DNA of 46,950 nt, taken from the NCBI GenBank assembly GCA_017515465.1, contig JAFWFV010000036.1:1-46950 (forward strand), written 5' to 3'. The notes beneath the pieces were generated by a model. The model saw only the letters and a program-made list of their open reading frames with translations. It ran no database searches and was not told where the DNA came from. The first letter of the stretch is position 1; the number at the start of each line of letters is the position of its first letter. A program made the position numbers and the translations under genes. Origin of the DNA: Clostridiales bacterium. GTDB taxonomy: Bacteria; Bacillota; Clostridia; Saccharofermentanales; Saccharofermentanaceae. Below, piece after piece: positions 26,886 through 34,689 of the stretch.

Positions 26886-27761
26886 ATGAAAAAGTTTATT
26901 ATCGGCACGGTCAGTGCAGTTGCAGTCATCCTCGTTCTCCTGATACTCTTCTTTGCATCCGTATATACGGTGCACGTTAATCAGGTAGCGATAGTAGTCA
27001 GACTCGGCAAGGCACAGACAGTTACAACTTCCACGGGACTTCACCTGCATACGCCCTTCATCGAGGATACGGTAAAGGTCTATACGGGCGACATGCTCTA
27101 CGACATCCCGGCATCTGACGTCATCACGGCAGACAAGAAGTCCATGATCGCAGACAATTACGTAATCTGGTCGGTAGTCGATCCCGTCAAGTACTATCAG
27201 ACCTTGGGCGCTGTCCAGAACAGGGCAGAGGAGCGTATCGAGGCCGCAGTGTATAACGCCACCAAGAACACCATCTCCTCAATGAAGCAGGATGAGATAA
27301 TCGCCGCCAGAGGCAATACTCTCACCAACCTGATAACAACGGCTTCCAACTCTGACATCTCCCAGTACGGACTGTCGATCGAGCTGGCCGAGATCAAGGC
27401 ATTAGACCTGCCCTCGGACAACAAGGCCGCCGTATATGAAAGAATGATCTCCGAGCGTAACAACATTGCAGCAGGCTATACGGCCCAGGGTAATGCAGAC
27501 GCCCAGAGGATCAGGAACGACACGGACCGTCAGACATCCATCATCATCGCTGACGCCGAAGCATCCGCAGCCATCCTGCGTGCAGAAGGTGAAGCAGAGT
27601 ACATGAGGATCCTCTCTGACGCATATAACGATCCTGACAAGGCGCAGTTCTATAACTTCGTCAGAGGTCTCGACTCCCTCGAAGCCCTGGCCAACGGCGA
27701 CTCCACCATCATACTGGACAAGGATTCCGAGTACGCCAGGATACTCTACGGACAGAACTGA
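26886..27761 (+). CDS. hflC: HflC-like membrane protease regulator
   Basis: 291 residues, SPFH/band-7 family. An N-terminal hydrophobic anchor covers ~5-26, followed by VHVNQVAIVVRLGKAQTV. A helical region with repeated alanine and acidic/basic residues follows (~190-250), e.g. ADAEASAAILRAEGEAEYM. Partner of HflK around FtsH. GGGGAGGG at 26870-26877 is a strong ribosome site. Confidence 0.92.
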   Translation: MKKFIIGTVSAVAVILVLLILFFASVYTVHVNQVAIVVRLGKAQTVTTSTGLHLHTPFIEDTVKVYTGDMLYDIPASDVITADKKSMIADNYVIWSVVDPVKYYQTLGAVQNRAEERIEAAVYNATKNTISSMKQDEIIAARGNTLTNLITTASNSDISQYGLSIELAEIKALDLPSDNKAAVYERMISERNNIAAGYTAQGNADAQRIRNDTDRQTSIIIADAEASAAILRAEGEAEYMRILSDAYNDPDKAQFYNFVRGLDSLEALANGDSTIILDKDSEYARILYGQN

Positions 27762-27790
27762 TCTGTACTTAATATTTAGGAGAACGGAAC

Positions 27791-28057
27791 ATGAAGATAA
27801 ATGATTCATTTCTCAGACACGACAGCGACGGCGAGAGCCTGTTGATCCCTACCGGAAGCGCCAAATTCTCCGGCATAGTACGTGGCAACAAGACCCTGGG
27901 TGAGATCGTAGGACTCATGATGAACGAGACGACCAGGGATGAGGTAGTCTCCGCCATGCTGGCCAAGTACGGTGAGGGTGCGCCCCGTGAAGCGATCGAA
28001 CGCGACGTTGACCGTGTTATATCTGAACTTCGTGGTATCGGTGCCCTGGACGAGTAA
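27791..28057 (+). CDS. PqqD-like small protein
   Basis: 88 residues. The layout of a short beta start (LRHDSDGESLLIP), GNKTLGEIVGLMMNETTRDEVVSAML and a C-terminal helix VDRVISELRGIGALDE matches the PqqD family (PF05402), the fold of RiPP recognition elements. Stand-alone copies are common in Bacillota glycan loci, where their role is not settled. No radical SAM enzyme or precursor peptide was seen nearby. AGGAG at 27778-27782 is the ribosome site. It is the last gene before the terminator at 28082. Confidence 0.82.
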   Translation: MKINDSFLRHDSDGESLLIPTGSAKFSGIVRGNKTLGEIVGLMMNETTRDEVVSAMLAKYGEGAPREAIERDVDRVISELRGIGALDE

Positions 28058-28081
28058 GTATCTGGTAGATTGGAAGTGCTT

Positions 28082-28110
28082 AAAACCTGCCGCATCGCGG
28101 CAGGTTTTTT
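28082..28110 (+). terminator. Intrinsic terminator
   Basis: CCTGCCGC (28086-28093), loop ATC, GCGGCAGG (28097-28104), then six T residues; upstream A residues extend the stem. It ends the operon that starts at 16272. It is the only clear intrinsic terminator found in the window. Confidence 0.93.
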
Positions 28111-28124
28111 GTTGCGGGAGGTTA

Positions 28125-28291
28125 CTGAATACGGCGCTTCTTTAGCGCCAGCTCGTCGCTAATTCTTGCGCCACCAAAATCGGTAATTGCTGCGCCACTT
28201 CCGTCGGAATCACAGTGCCAAACCTCCGGCAGATATGCCAAACTACAAAGAGATCGCACGGCTGAAAGCAGCCGGGCAATCGAACAGGGCT
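28125..28291 (+). mobile_element. Probable IS21-family end remnant with the start of istA
   Basis: Around 28138-28225 a GCGCCA/TGCCAA-type motif recurs at short intervals (e.g. GCGCCAGC, TGCGCCACC, TGCGCCACT, AGTGCCAAA), as seen at ends of IS21-family elements. ATG 28235 then opens with MPNYKEIARLKAAGQSNRAM, which resembles the N-terminal helix-turn-helix start of IstA transposases. The rest of istA and istB are absent; the frame runs into unrelated sequence after about 19 codons. The remnant follows the terminator directly. Confidence 0.5.
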
Positions 28292-28456
28292 ATGGCTGAT
28301 CCAATGAACGAAGGTGATGACTGGTGGTGCTGCGCCGATATACTCTATCAGATCTGGGACATAAGCACCGGCACAGGAGATGATTTCAATATCTACGACT
28401 ATGGTGATTATACTCACGCACAGATCCTTGAGATGTTGAGAAATAACAAGTCATAA
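28292..28456 (+). CDS. Hypothetical acidic small ORF, joined to the IS remnant
   Basis: From ATG 28292 the frame encodes 54 residues, rich in Asp, Tyr and Trp (GDDWWCCADILYQIW, then DDFNIYDYGDYTHAQILEML). The same frame is open upstream to 28187 through the transposase-like start, giving at most 89 residues. I do not recognise it. It may be the end of a gene cut by the insertion element. No convincing ribosome site is seen for any start. Confidence 0.35.
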   Translation: MADPMNEGDDWWCCADILYQIWDISTGTGDDFNIYDYGDYTHAQILEMLRNNKS

Positions 28457-28465
28457 AGCTTATAA

Positions 28466-29023
28466 TCATTTATTCATCAAATCTATGATGCTGTCTACAC
28501 TCCATAAAGTATTCGGATAAATCCTTATGTCTTCTTTATGCTTTCTGATTATCCTTACCGGTCGTGTTGAGTTATCGTAAACATGCAAGATATCACACAA
28601 GTCAATGAGTTCCTTAATATGGGAAAGGGATTTGGAATATCTGGTTATTACCTTATCTCGCGGGACATCATGGCCACCACCTGCAACCCGGGCTTCTACC
28701 CGGGCAACATTTATCAAAGGATCAACAGTAAGGATAAAGATGCACTTAATAAAGTATCCTTCTGCCTTTGCTCTTCTTAGTATGTCCATTTTGTATTCGG
28801 AAGAAAGGACTGTTTCAAAAGTAAAGTCTCTTTTTGCACTGATGGCTTCATACCTTTTATTGTCCACGAACTTTGCCGCTTCAACAATGTCCATACCAGT
28901 TGAAGCAACAACATCATCGGCATTAGTATACTCACCAACTTTCTTGAAATACTGAGCGATAGTACTCTTCCCTGAACCATTAGGACCAGCCAACACCAAA
29001 ATCATTGGTTTCTTAGCTGACAT
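28466..29023 (-). CDS. Zeta-toxin-family P-loop kinase
   Basis: 185 residues. GPNGSGKST at 13-21 is the Walker A loop, DFTFETVLSS (~66-75) matches the zeta family's conserved block, and RVEARVAGGGHDVP (~108-121) is the arginine-rich GGH segment before the substrate lid. Zeta toxins phosphorylate UDP-GlcNAc and so block wall synthesis; other members of this branch have unproved targets. GGAGA inside the end of the upstream small gene is its ribosome site, and the two genes overlap by 11 bases, as in many toxin-antitoxin pairs. Confidence 0.82.
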   Translation of the reverse strand: MSAKKPMILVLAGPNGSGKSTIAQYFKKVGEYTNADDVVASTGMDIVEAAKFVDNKRYEAISAKRDFTFETVLSSEYKMDILRRAKAEGYFIKCIFILTVDPLINVARVEARVAGGGHDVPRDKVITRYSKSLSHIKELIDLCDILHVYDNSTRPVRIIRKHKEDIRIYPNTLWSVDSIIDLMNK

Positions 29024-29240
29024 ATTTCTTCTCTCCGTTAGAATCGATTACATAAGCCTTTTTCTTACGTCTATCATATTTTGCAATTGGCTTTTGGCAT
29101 ACCTTAGCCCTATTAATTGCAGAATTAACAGCAGCATTAATTCTCCTGTCCATATCCTTATCTTCTGCACTGATATTATTCATTTCAGGCGTTTCTACTC
29201 TGACAGAATGGTTTCCAACTTTTCTCTCGTTCTTCGACAT
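29013..29240 (-). CDS. Small basic protein, candidate antitoxin for the zeta-like kinase
   Basis: 75 residues from ATG 29240, which has GGGGA at 29253-29249 at good spacing. The frame is open to a GTG at 29255, but that codon overlaps the ribosome site. The middle (DKDMDRRINAAVNSAINRAK) is predicted helical and the end (KYDRRKKKAYVID) is basic. No family was recognised. The antitoxin role is inferred only from the 11-base overlap with the zeta-like kinase gene and its position upstream of it. Confidence 0.6.
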   Translation of the reverse strand: MSKNERKVGNHSVRVETPEMNNISAEDKDMDRRINAAVNSAINRAKVCQKPIAKYDRRKKKAYVIDSNGEKKYVS

Positions 29241-29586
29241 TTTACTATTCCCCACTTTATGAAAAGGATTTCTTACTGTTCTTCATAATTATATAACCAA
29301 ATTGAAACTATTACCACAGCAAACAAACAATTGTTCCGCTAGGAAGTTGAACAAATCTTTCACACGTGTCTTTTCATATGTTTTATTAAACAGACTGTAT
29401 GCTCATTATGGATATACTATTCATTAACTCTCAATTGCACATTTCTAACAGAGTGCCATATTCAGATAGTCAATCACTCATTATATTCGCAATAACATAC
29501 TAATTTCGCCTTGTAATTAGTAAGATAAGCGTGATATAATTGTGTAACTACCCAAATTCATTGAAAACTACAGGGAATAATTAGAA
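29241..29586. other. AT-rich intergenic region between divergent genes
   Basis: About 345 bases without a gene. The left end carries a TATAAT for the minus-strand kinase pair (29293-29288), without a convincing -35. The right end carries the Fic promoter. The middle (about 29300-29500) is AT-rich with no ORF, hairpin or repeat that I can support. Confidence 0.6.
29511..29540 (+). promoter_or_regulatory. Promoter of the Fic gene
   Basis: TTGTAA (29511-29516) and TATAAT (29535-29540) are 18 bases apart, with TGA directly before the -10 hexamer (extended -10). The transcript would start near 29547. The ribosome site is AGGGA at 29571-29575, before ATG 29587. Confidence 0.65.
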
Positions 29587-30786
29587 ATGTCATACTTATC
29601 ACTTAAAAAACTTGAATATATCGACCATGGTTCATGCGCCAAAGAGTATCAGAAACGATATAACAGTGATGACGCCCATTTGATAGATGTTGACATTAAT
29701 GATAATCCTGCTTTCTTTGTCGAAACAAGGGAAATACGCAAAGCCGTCCTTAACATCCACAAGATGGATAAAAGAATAATAAAGATCTGTAACGACCTGC
29801 CTAAGCAGGCGATTACCCATTTTATAGTGCGCAGTTTGATCGATGAGGTGCAGCTGACAAACAAGATCGAAGGAATACACAGTACAAAAAAAGAGATCAG
29901 TGATGCCTGTGAGGGAAAAAGCGATCGTTATGCTGGTATCGTTACCAAATATGCTATGCTTGACACTTCTATCGATATCCCTCTTAAAACATGCGAAGAT
30001 GTTCGCAAACTATACGATGACCTGGTTCTCAGAGAGGTAGTGGAAAAGCATGAGAACTACCGTCCTGACGGAACGATCTTCAGAAAAGGAATGGTTCATG
30101 TTCAGGGAAACGGTATGAATCCTATTCATACCGGATTATACCCTGAAACAAGAATCATCAAAGCTATGACCAATGCATTACAGTATCTGAATGATGAGGA
30201 AGAGGAGCTGCTCTACAGGATCGCCGTTTTCCATTATCTGATCGGATACATCCATCCATTCTACGACGGCAACGGAAGGCTGAACAGATTTATCAGCAGC
30301 TATATGCTTGCCAAGGAATTCGAACCTTTGTATAGTTATCGTTTGTCTTATACGATCCTCGAGAACCAGTCATCGTACAATAAAGCATTTAACGAATGCA
30401 ATGATGCAAAAAACTACGGCGAACTGACTATGTTTGTTGATATGTTTCTCGGGATCCTTACAGAAAGTATGGAAAATCTGATAGTTGCACTATCCAGTCG
30501 CCGATCATTTTATGAACGCTATAAGAATACGATCAGCTCATTACCATATGGCAATAATCCTAAATACGGATCATTATACGAAACCCTTATACTTAATGAG
30601 TTATTCTCATCAAGAGGCCCAAGTATCACCGAATTGTCTGAAGCTATCAAATTGGGCGATGAAACAACCAGAAAAATGATCAATAATCTCATCGGTCATT
30701 CACTTATCACCATAGACAGATCCAGCCGGAAGTTTTATTACGGAATAGATCTTAAAATGGTCGATCTACTTTCATCGAATGAGTAA
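29587..30786 (+). CDS. fic: Fic-domain AMP transferase-like protein, class II
   Basis: 399 residues. HPFYDGNGRLNR at 223-234 is the catalytic Fic motif with its His and the phosphate-binding loop. TNKIEG at 91-96 fits the inhibitory (S/T)xxxE(G/N) motif, placing it in class II, where this helix blocks ATP binding until released. The C-terminal ~90 residues resemble a winged helix (SITELSEAIKLGDETTRKMI). It would modify a target protein with AMP or another nucleotide; no target is evident. It has its own promoter and lies in the accessory insert. Confidence 0.9.
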   Translation: MSYLSLKKLEYIDHGSCAKEYQKRYNSDDAHLIDVDINDNPAFFVETREIRKAVLNIHKMDKRIIKICNDLPKQAITHFIVRSLIDEVQLTNKIEGIHSTKKEISDACEGKSDRYAGIVTKYAMLDTSIDIPLKTCEDVRKLYDDLVLREVVEKHENYRPDGTIFRKGMVHVQGNGMNPIHTGLYPETRIIKAMTNALQYLNDEEEELLYRIAVFHYLIGYIHPFYDGNGRLNRFISSYMLAKEFEPLYSYRLSYTILENQSSYNKAFNECNDAKNYGELTMFVDMFLGILTESMENLIVALSSRRSFYERYKNTISSLPYGNNPKYGSLYETLILNELFSSRGPSITELSEAIKLGDETTRKMINNLIGHSLITIDRSSRKFYYGIDLKMVDLLSSNE

Positions 30787-30791
30787 TGGGT

Positions 30792-30860
30792 CGAACGGTT
30801 CGCACGCTGGAATGCATTCCGGCAGTAAAACTTGCAATCCACCCCTCCGGATTGCATAAT
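30792..30860 (+). promoter_or_regulatory. Promoter with stacked dyad symmetries upstream of the ABC exporter
   Basis: TTGCAA (30832-30837) and CATAAT (30855-30860) are 17 bases apart. TGCAATCC-N8-GGATTGCA (30833-30856) is a perfect 8-base dyad spanning the spacer and touching both hexamers. Upstream lie GCTGGAATGCATTCCGGC (30806-30823, one mismatch) and CGAAC-G-GTTCG (30792-30802). A transcript would begin near 30867, next to the start codon. Confidence 0.5.
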
Positions 30861-30868
30861 TATCCCGT

Positions 30869-32566
30869 ATGCCTAAGAAGAAAAACAACGCAGTCAGATG
30901 GATCTACGATGTTCCCGGGAGGAGCAGGCTTTATGTCGTGCTGCTGATGATACTGCAGACGGCATATGGCGGAACTGGCGTGTTCTATGCGCTGCTGATG
31001 AAGGAAATCGTGGACTCGGCGGTGGCCGGGGACAAGGGCGGGTTCATCACCAGCATCCTATTGATCGTGGGACTGATAATCATAATGCTTATCCTGTACG
31101 TGTTTATCAACAGGTTCTCCGAGCTCGCCCGTGCGAAGATAGAGAATAAGTTCAAGGGCAGGCTCTTTGACAATATACTCAGGAAGGACTATTCCAGGGT
31201 GACCGCCGTCCATTCGGGGGAATGGATAAACAGGATGACAAATGATGCTGTCCTAATTGCTAACGGCGCCGTTGAGATACTGCCTTCGCTTTCCGGAATG
31301 ATAATACGTCTGATATCGGCCATAGTGATGATATTCATCGTTGACTGGCACATAGCGGCGATAATGATACCTGCCGGTATCTTTGTGGGATTCCTGGCCT
31401 ATGTATTCAGGAAAAAGCTTAAGGCCATGCACAAGAACGTGCAGGAGACTGACGGCAGGTTCAGGGTGTTCCTGCAGGAGAATATCGCCAGCCTGATAAT
31501 GATCAGGTCATTTCAGGCACAGGAGCAGACCTCTGATGAGCTGGATGTTAAGATGACGGAACACAAGAACGCCAGGATGAGAAAGAACCGTTTCTCCACG
31601 GTCATGAACGCGGGATTCAGCTTTGCCATGAACGGAATGTATTTCCTGGGCATCTTCTACGGCGGCTGGGGCATCCTTACGGGAGCCATCTCCTACGGTA
31701 CCCTCATGATGCTGACCCAGCTGATCTCACAGCTCCAGGGCCCCATCGTTACCATATCCGGCATGATCCCCAGGATCTATACCATCACTGCCAGTGCAGA
31801 GAGGCTGATGGAGATCGAGGACTTTGGAGATGGAAAGGCCTCGGGCACGTTCCATCCGGAAGAGATCTCAGAGTATTATCACAACCACTTCAGACAGATA
31901 GGTTTAAGGAACGTGGATTTCACATATTATTCCGCCTCGGAGGACATGCCTCAGGTGCTTAACAATGTTACACTCTCGGTAGATAAAGGGGATTACGTCG
32001 CCTTTACCGGACACTCGGGCTGCGGCAAGTCCACGACGCTCAAGCTCCTGATGGGCATCTACAGCCCTGATTCCGGACAGATCTACGCGGCAGATGACAG
32101 GGGAGAGAGCGATATAAACGGCATAGCCGGCAGCATTTTCGCGTATGTTCCCCAGGGCAATCTCCTCATGAGCGGAACTATAAGGGATGTGGTCTGTTTT
32201 GCGGACAAGAGCCGCAGGGATGACATCGAGTCTATAAACAGAGCTCTGGAGATCGCCTGTGCAAAGGAATTTACAGATGGTCTGGATGATGGAATCGATA
32301 CTGTCCTGGGAGAGCGGGGAACCGGTCTGTCGGAGGGACAGATGCAGCGTCTGGCCATTGCCAGGGCCATATTCTCTGACCGCCCCATACTATTGCTGGA
32401 CGAGGCAACCAGCGCCCTGGATGACAGGACAGAGGAGCAGCTCCTCACCAATCTCAGGAACATGACGGACAGGACGGTAGTAATAATCACCCACCGTCCG
32501 GCCGCCCTCAGGATATGCGACAAGGTCATGGATTTCGGCCCCGGCGGGGTCATCGAGAACTCATAA
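30869..32566 (+). CDS. ABC exporter, fused permease and ATPase
   Basis: 565 residues. A six-helix transmembrane domain covers ~20-310 and the nucleotide-binding domain follows. Walker A is GHSGCGKSTT (~378-387), the signature is LSEGQMQRLAIARA and Walker B is ILLLDEATSALDD. This is a type IV (type I exporter) half-transporter, likely a homodimer. No ribosome site precedes ATG 30869, and the predicted promoter would give an almost leaderless mRNA. Substrate unknown; lipid-linked glycan, peptide or drug export are all possible. A PqqD-like gene lies 2.8 kb upstream, across the accessory insert. Confidence 0.88.
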   Translation: MPKKKNNAVRWIYDVPGRSRLYVVLLMILQTAYGGTGVFYALLMKEIVDSAVAGDKGGFITSILLIVGLIIIMLILYVFINRFSELARAKIENKFKGRLFDNILRKDYSRVTAVHSGEWINRMTNDAVLIANGAVEILPSLSGMIIRLISAIVMIFIVDWHIAAIMIPAGIFVGFLAYVFRKKLKAMHKNVQETDGRFRVFLQENIASLIMIRSFQAQEQTSDELDVKMTEHKNARMRKNRFSTVMNAGFSFAMNGMYFLGIFYGGWGILTGAISYGTLMMLTQLISQLQGPIVTISGMIPRIYTITASAERLMEIEDFGDGKASGTFHPEEISEYYHNHFRQIGLRNVDFTYYSASEDMPQVLNNVTLSVDKGDYVAFTGHSGCGKSTTLKLLMGIYSPDSGQIYAADDRGESDINGIAGSIFAYVPQGNLLMSGTIRDVVCFADKSRRDDIESINRALEIACAKEFTDGLDDGIDTVLGERGTGLSEGQMQRLAIARAIFSDRPILLLDEATSALDDRTEEQLLTNLRNMTDRTVVIITHRPAALRICDKVMDFGPGGVIENS

Positions 32567-32591
32567 AACCTTGATTTAGGCATAATAACGA

Positions 32592-32657
32592 TTGCAATAA
32601 CCCCTTCATTGTGGTTGAATAGTACACGGTGAACATTATTATTAATAATAAAGGGGT
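32592..32657 (+). promoter_or_regulatory. Leader of the PEP mutase operon with a possible SD-masking pair
   Basis: A weak promoter TTGCAA (32592-32597)-17-TTGAAT (32615-32620) precedes the gene. The ribosome site AAGGGGT (32651-32657) is exactly complementary to ACCCCTT (32600-32606), 44 bases upstream. The last 16 bases before GGGG, TTATTATTAATAATAA (32636-32651), form a perfect AT palindrome. ACCCCTT would be in the transcript only if initiation lies upstream of the promoter named here, for example by readthrough from the ABC gene. Confidence 0.4.
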
Positions 32658-32662
32658 ATCCA

Positions 32663-33961
32663 ATGGGAAAATCAGTTTACACATGTTTTTGCACCGACGT
32701 GATCCATGAGGGTCATATCAATCTCATCAACGAAGCAAAGAAATACGGCGATGTAACAGTCGGCGTCCTGGCTGACGAGGCCATGGTCAGATATAACAGG
32801 TTTCCTTCCATCTCCGTTGAGGAGAGGATCGAACTGGTAAAGGGGATCGAGGGCGTTTCCAATGTAGTCGTACAGAACAAGATCATGTACGATGAGATCT
32901 TCGAACAGCTCCATCCCGATTATGTTATCCACGGAGACAACTGGTCCGCACCTTCCATGCAGGCCATCCACGAGAACCTCATCGCTCTGACAAAGAAGTA
33001 CGGAGCAGAGCTCATCGAGGTTCCTTATACCAGAAACGAGAGAGTTGCCAAGATCGACAAGCAGATGAGGGAGAAGCTCGCAATGCCTGAATTCAGGCGC
33101 GGCCGCCTCAGAAAGGCGCTTAAGATCTGCCCCATCGTCAAGACCATCGAGGTCCACAGCGGACTTACGGGCCTCATCGCAGAGAAGACCGTTGTAGTCG
33201 ACGGCGAGAACGTTGACCAGTTCGACGCAATGTGGATCTCATCACTCTGCGATTCAACTGACAAGGGCAAGCCCGACATCGAGCTCGTTGACATGACATC
33301 CAGGTTCAGGACAATCGACGACGTCATGGAAGTAACAACAAAGCCCATCATCTTTGACGGTGACACGGGCGGACTTACGGAGCACTTCGTATACACAGTC
33401 AGGAGCCTCGAGAGGATGGGCGTATCAGCAGTCATCATCGAGGATAAGACAGGCCTTAAGAAGAACAGCCTCTTCGGCACTGAGGTCGAGCAGACTCAGG
33501 ATTCCATCGAGAACTTCTCTGCAAAGATCGCAGCAGGCAAGAGGGCACAGCTGTCCGACGACTTCATGATCATCGCTCGTATCGAGTCCCTGATCCTGGA
33601 GAGAGGCATGGAGGATGCACTGACACGTGCCAGAGCTTTTGTAAAGGCTGGCGCAGACGGCATCATGATCCACAGCAGGAGAAAGGAACCCGACGAGATC
33701 CTGGAGTTCTGCGACAAGTTCCGCGCAGAGGACAAGGAAACACCCATCGTCGTTGTTCCCAGTTCATACAACACCATCACTGAGGCTGAACTGGCAGCAC
33801 ACGGTGCCAACATCTGCATCTACGCCAACCAGCTCCTCAGAGCCGCTTTCCCTGCAATGGAGAACGCAGCAAAGAGCATCCTGACACACCACAGAGCAAA
33901 GGAGATCGACAGCGAACTGATGTCGATCAAGAACATCATCACCCTGATCGACGAGCTCTGA
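32663..33961 (+). CDS. pepM: Phosphoenolpyruvate mutase with N-terminal cytidylyltransferase-like domain
   Basis: 432 residues. Residues ~1-135 form a cytidylyltransferase-like domain with His15-Glu-Gly-His18 (HxGH) and HGDNW (~90). Residues ~155-432 are PEP mutase: FDGDTGG at 231-237 and the diagnostic EDKTGLKKNS at 260-269, then ARIESL and ADGIMIHSR. The enzyme rearranges PEP to phosphonopyruvate, forming the C-P bond. In fused family members the first domain normally ends with a GISST-type motif; here the corresponding place reads VPYTRNERVAKID, so it may be inactive in nucleotidyl transfer. AAGGGG gives a strong ribosome site. It heads the phosphonate block. Confidence 0.95.
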   Translation: MGKSVYTCFCTDVIHEGHINLINEAKKYGDVTVGVLADEAMVRYNRFPSISVEERIELVKGIEGVSNVVVQNKIMYDEIFEQLHPDYVIHGDNWSAPSMQAIHENLIALTKKYGAELIEVPYTRNERVAKIDKQMREKLAMPEFRRGRLRKALKICPIVKTIEVHSGLTGLIAEKTVVVDGENVDQFDAMWISSLCDSTDKGKPDIELVDMTSRFRTIDDVMEVTTKPIIFDGDTGGLTEHFVYTVRSLERMGVSAVIIEDKTGLKKNSLFGTEVEQTQDSIENFSAKIAAGKRAQLSDDFMIIARIESLILERGMEDALTRARAFVKAGADGIMIHSRRKEPDEILEFCDKFRAEDKETPIVVVPSSYNTITEAELAAHGANICIYANQLLRAAFPAMENAAKSILTHHRAKEIDSELMSIKNIITLIDEL

Positions 33962-33962
33962 G

Positions 33963-34688
33963 ATGTACGCGATACTTTCTGACATACACGGTAATATGTT
34001 CGCACTCGAACAGGTCGTCAGGGACATGTCCCGGTTTGACATCGAAGGAGTGATCCTTCTGGGTGATCTGATCGATTACGGAATGCAGTCTAATGAGGTC
34101 GTCTCTTATCTGAGAGACGACTTCAATTATGATGTGATCTGTAACATCTGGGGCAATCACGAGCAGTCCATAATGGAAGGCGACTATGCCCGTTTCTCAT
34201 CACAGAGGGGAGTGGAATGTGCCAGACATACGGCATCTCTCCTGACTGATGAGACCAGGAGATACCTCTCCGATAACATGGATCATTCAGGTATGTCAGA
34301 GTTCGTGATCGGCGGCAGAAAGTGCCTGGCAGTTCACGCATCTGCTGAGGACAAGTACTGGAGAGCGATCGCTCCCGATAACCTCAGGGGGGAATACGGA
34401 TCTTACGACATCGTCTTTTCCGGGCACTCCCATTACTCACATTTCTTTACGAAGTTCTATGAGGCAGATGATCCGACGCGCAGGAACAAGCACGCCGTAA
34501 CATTTATCAATCCCGGTTCCGTGGGCCAGCCCAGGAACCACAACAATAATGCACAGTACGCACTCCTGGACACGGATACCATGAGTGTTTTCATGAGGGC
34601 AGTTGCATATGACATAGACCAGGCCGCATCCCTGTACGACGGCAGCGTTGACGGGTTCTACAAAGACAGACTATTCACAGGAGTGTGA
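33963..34688 (+). CDS. Calcineurin-like metallophosphoesterase
   Basis: 241 residues. LSDIHGN (Asp7, His9), LLGDLIDYG, WGNHEQ and FSGHSHYSHF are the ordered metal-ligand motifs of YfcE/MJ0936-type phosphoesterases. It starts one base after the PEP mutase stop, so the two are co-translated. It may hydrolyse a phosphoester in phosphonate activation or repair, e.g. a nucleotide byproduct; there is no direct evidence for the substrate. Confidence 0.86.
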   Translation: MYAILSDIHGNMFALEQVVRDMSRFDIEGVILLGDLIDYGMQSNEVVSYLRDDFNYDVICNIWGNHEQSIMEGDYARFSSQRGVECARHTASLLTDETRRYLSDNMDHSGMSEFVIGGRKCLAVHASAEDKYWRAIAPDNLRGEYGSYDIVFSGHSHYSHFFTKFYEADDPTRRNKHAVTFINPGSVGQPRNHNNNAQYALLDTDTMSVFMRAVAYDIDQAASLYDGSVDGFYKDRLFTGV

Positions 34689-34689
34689 T

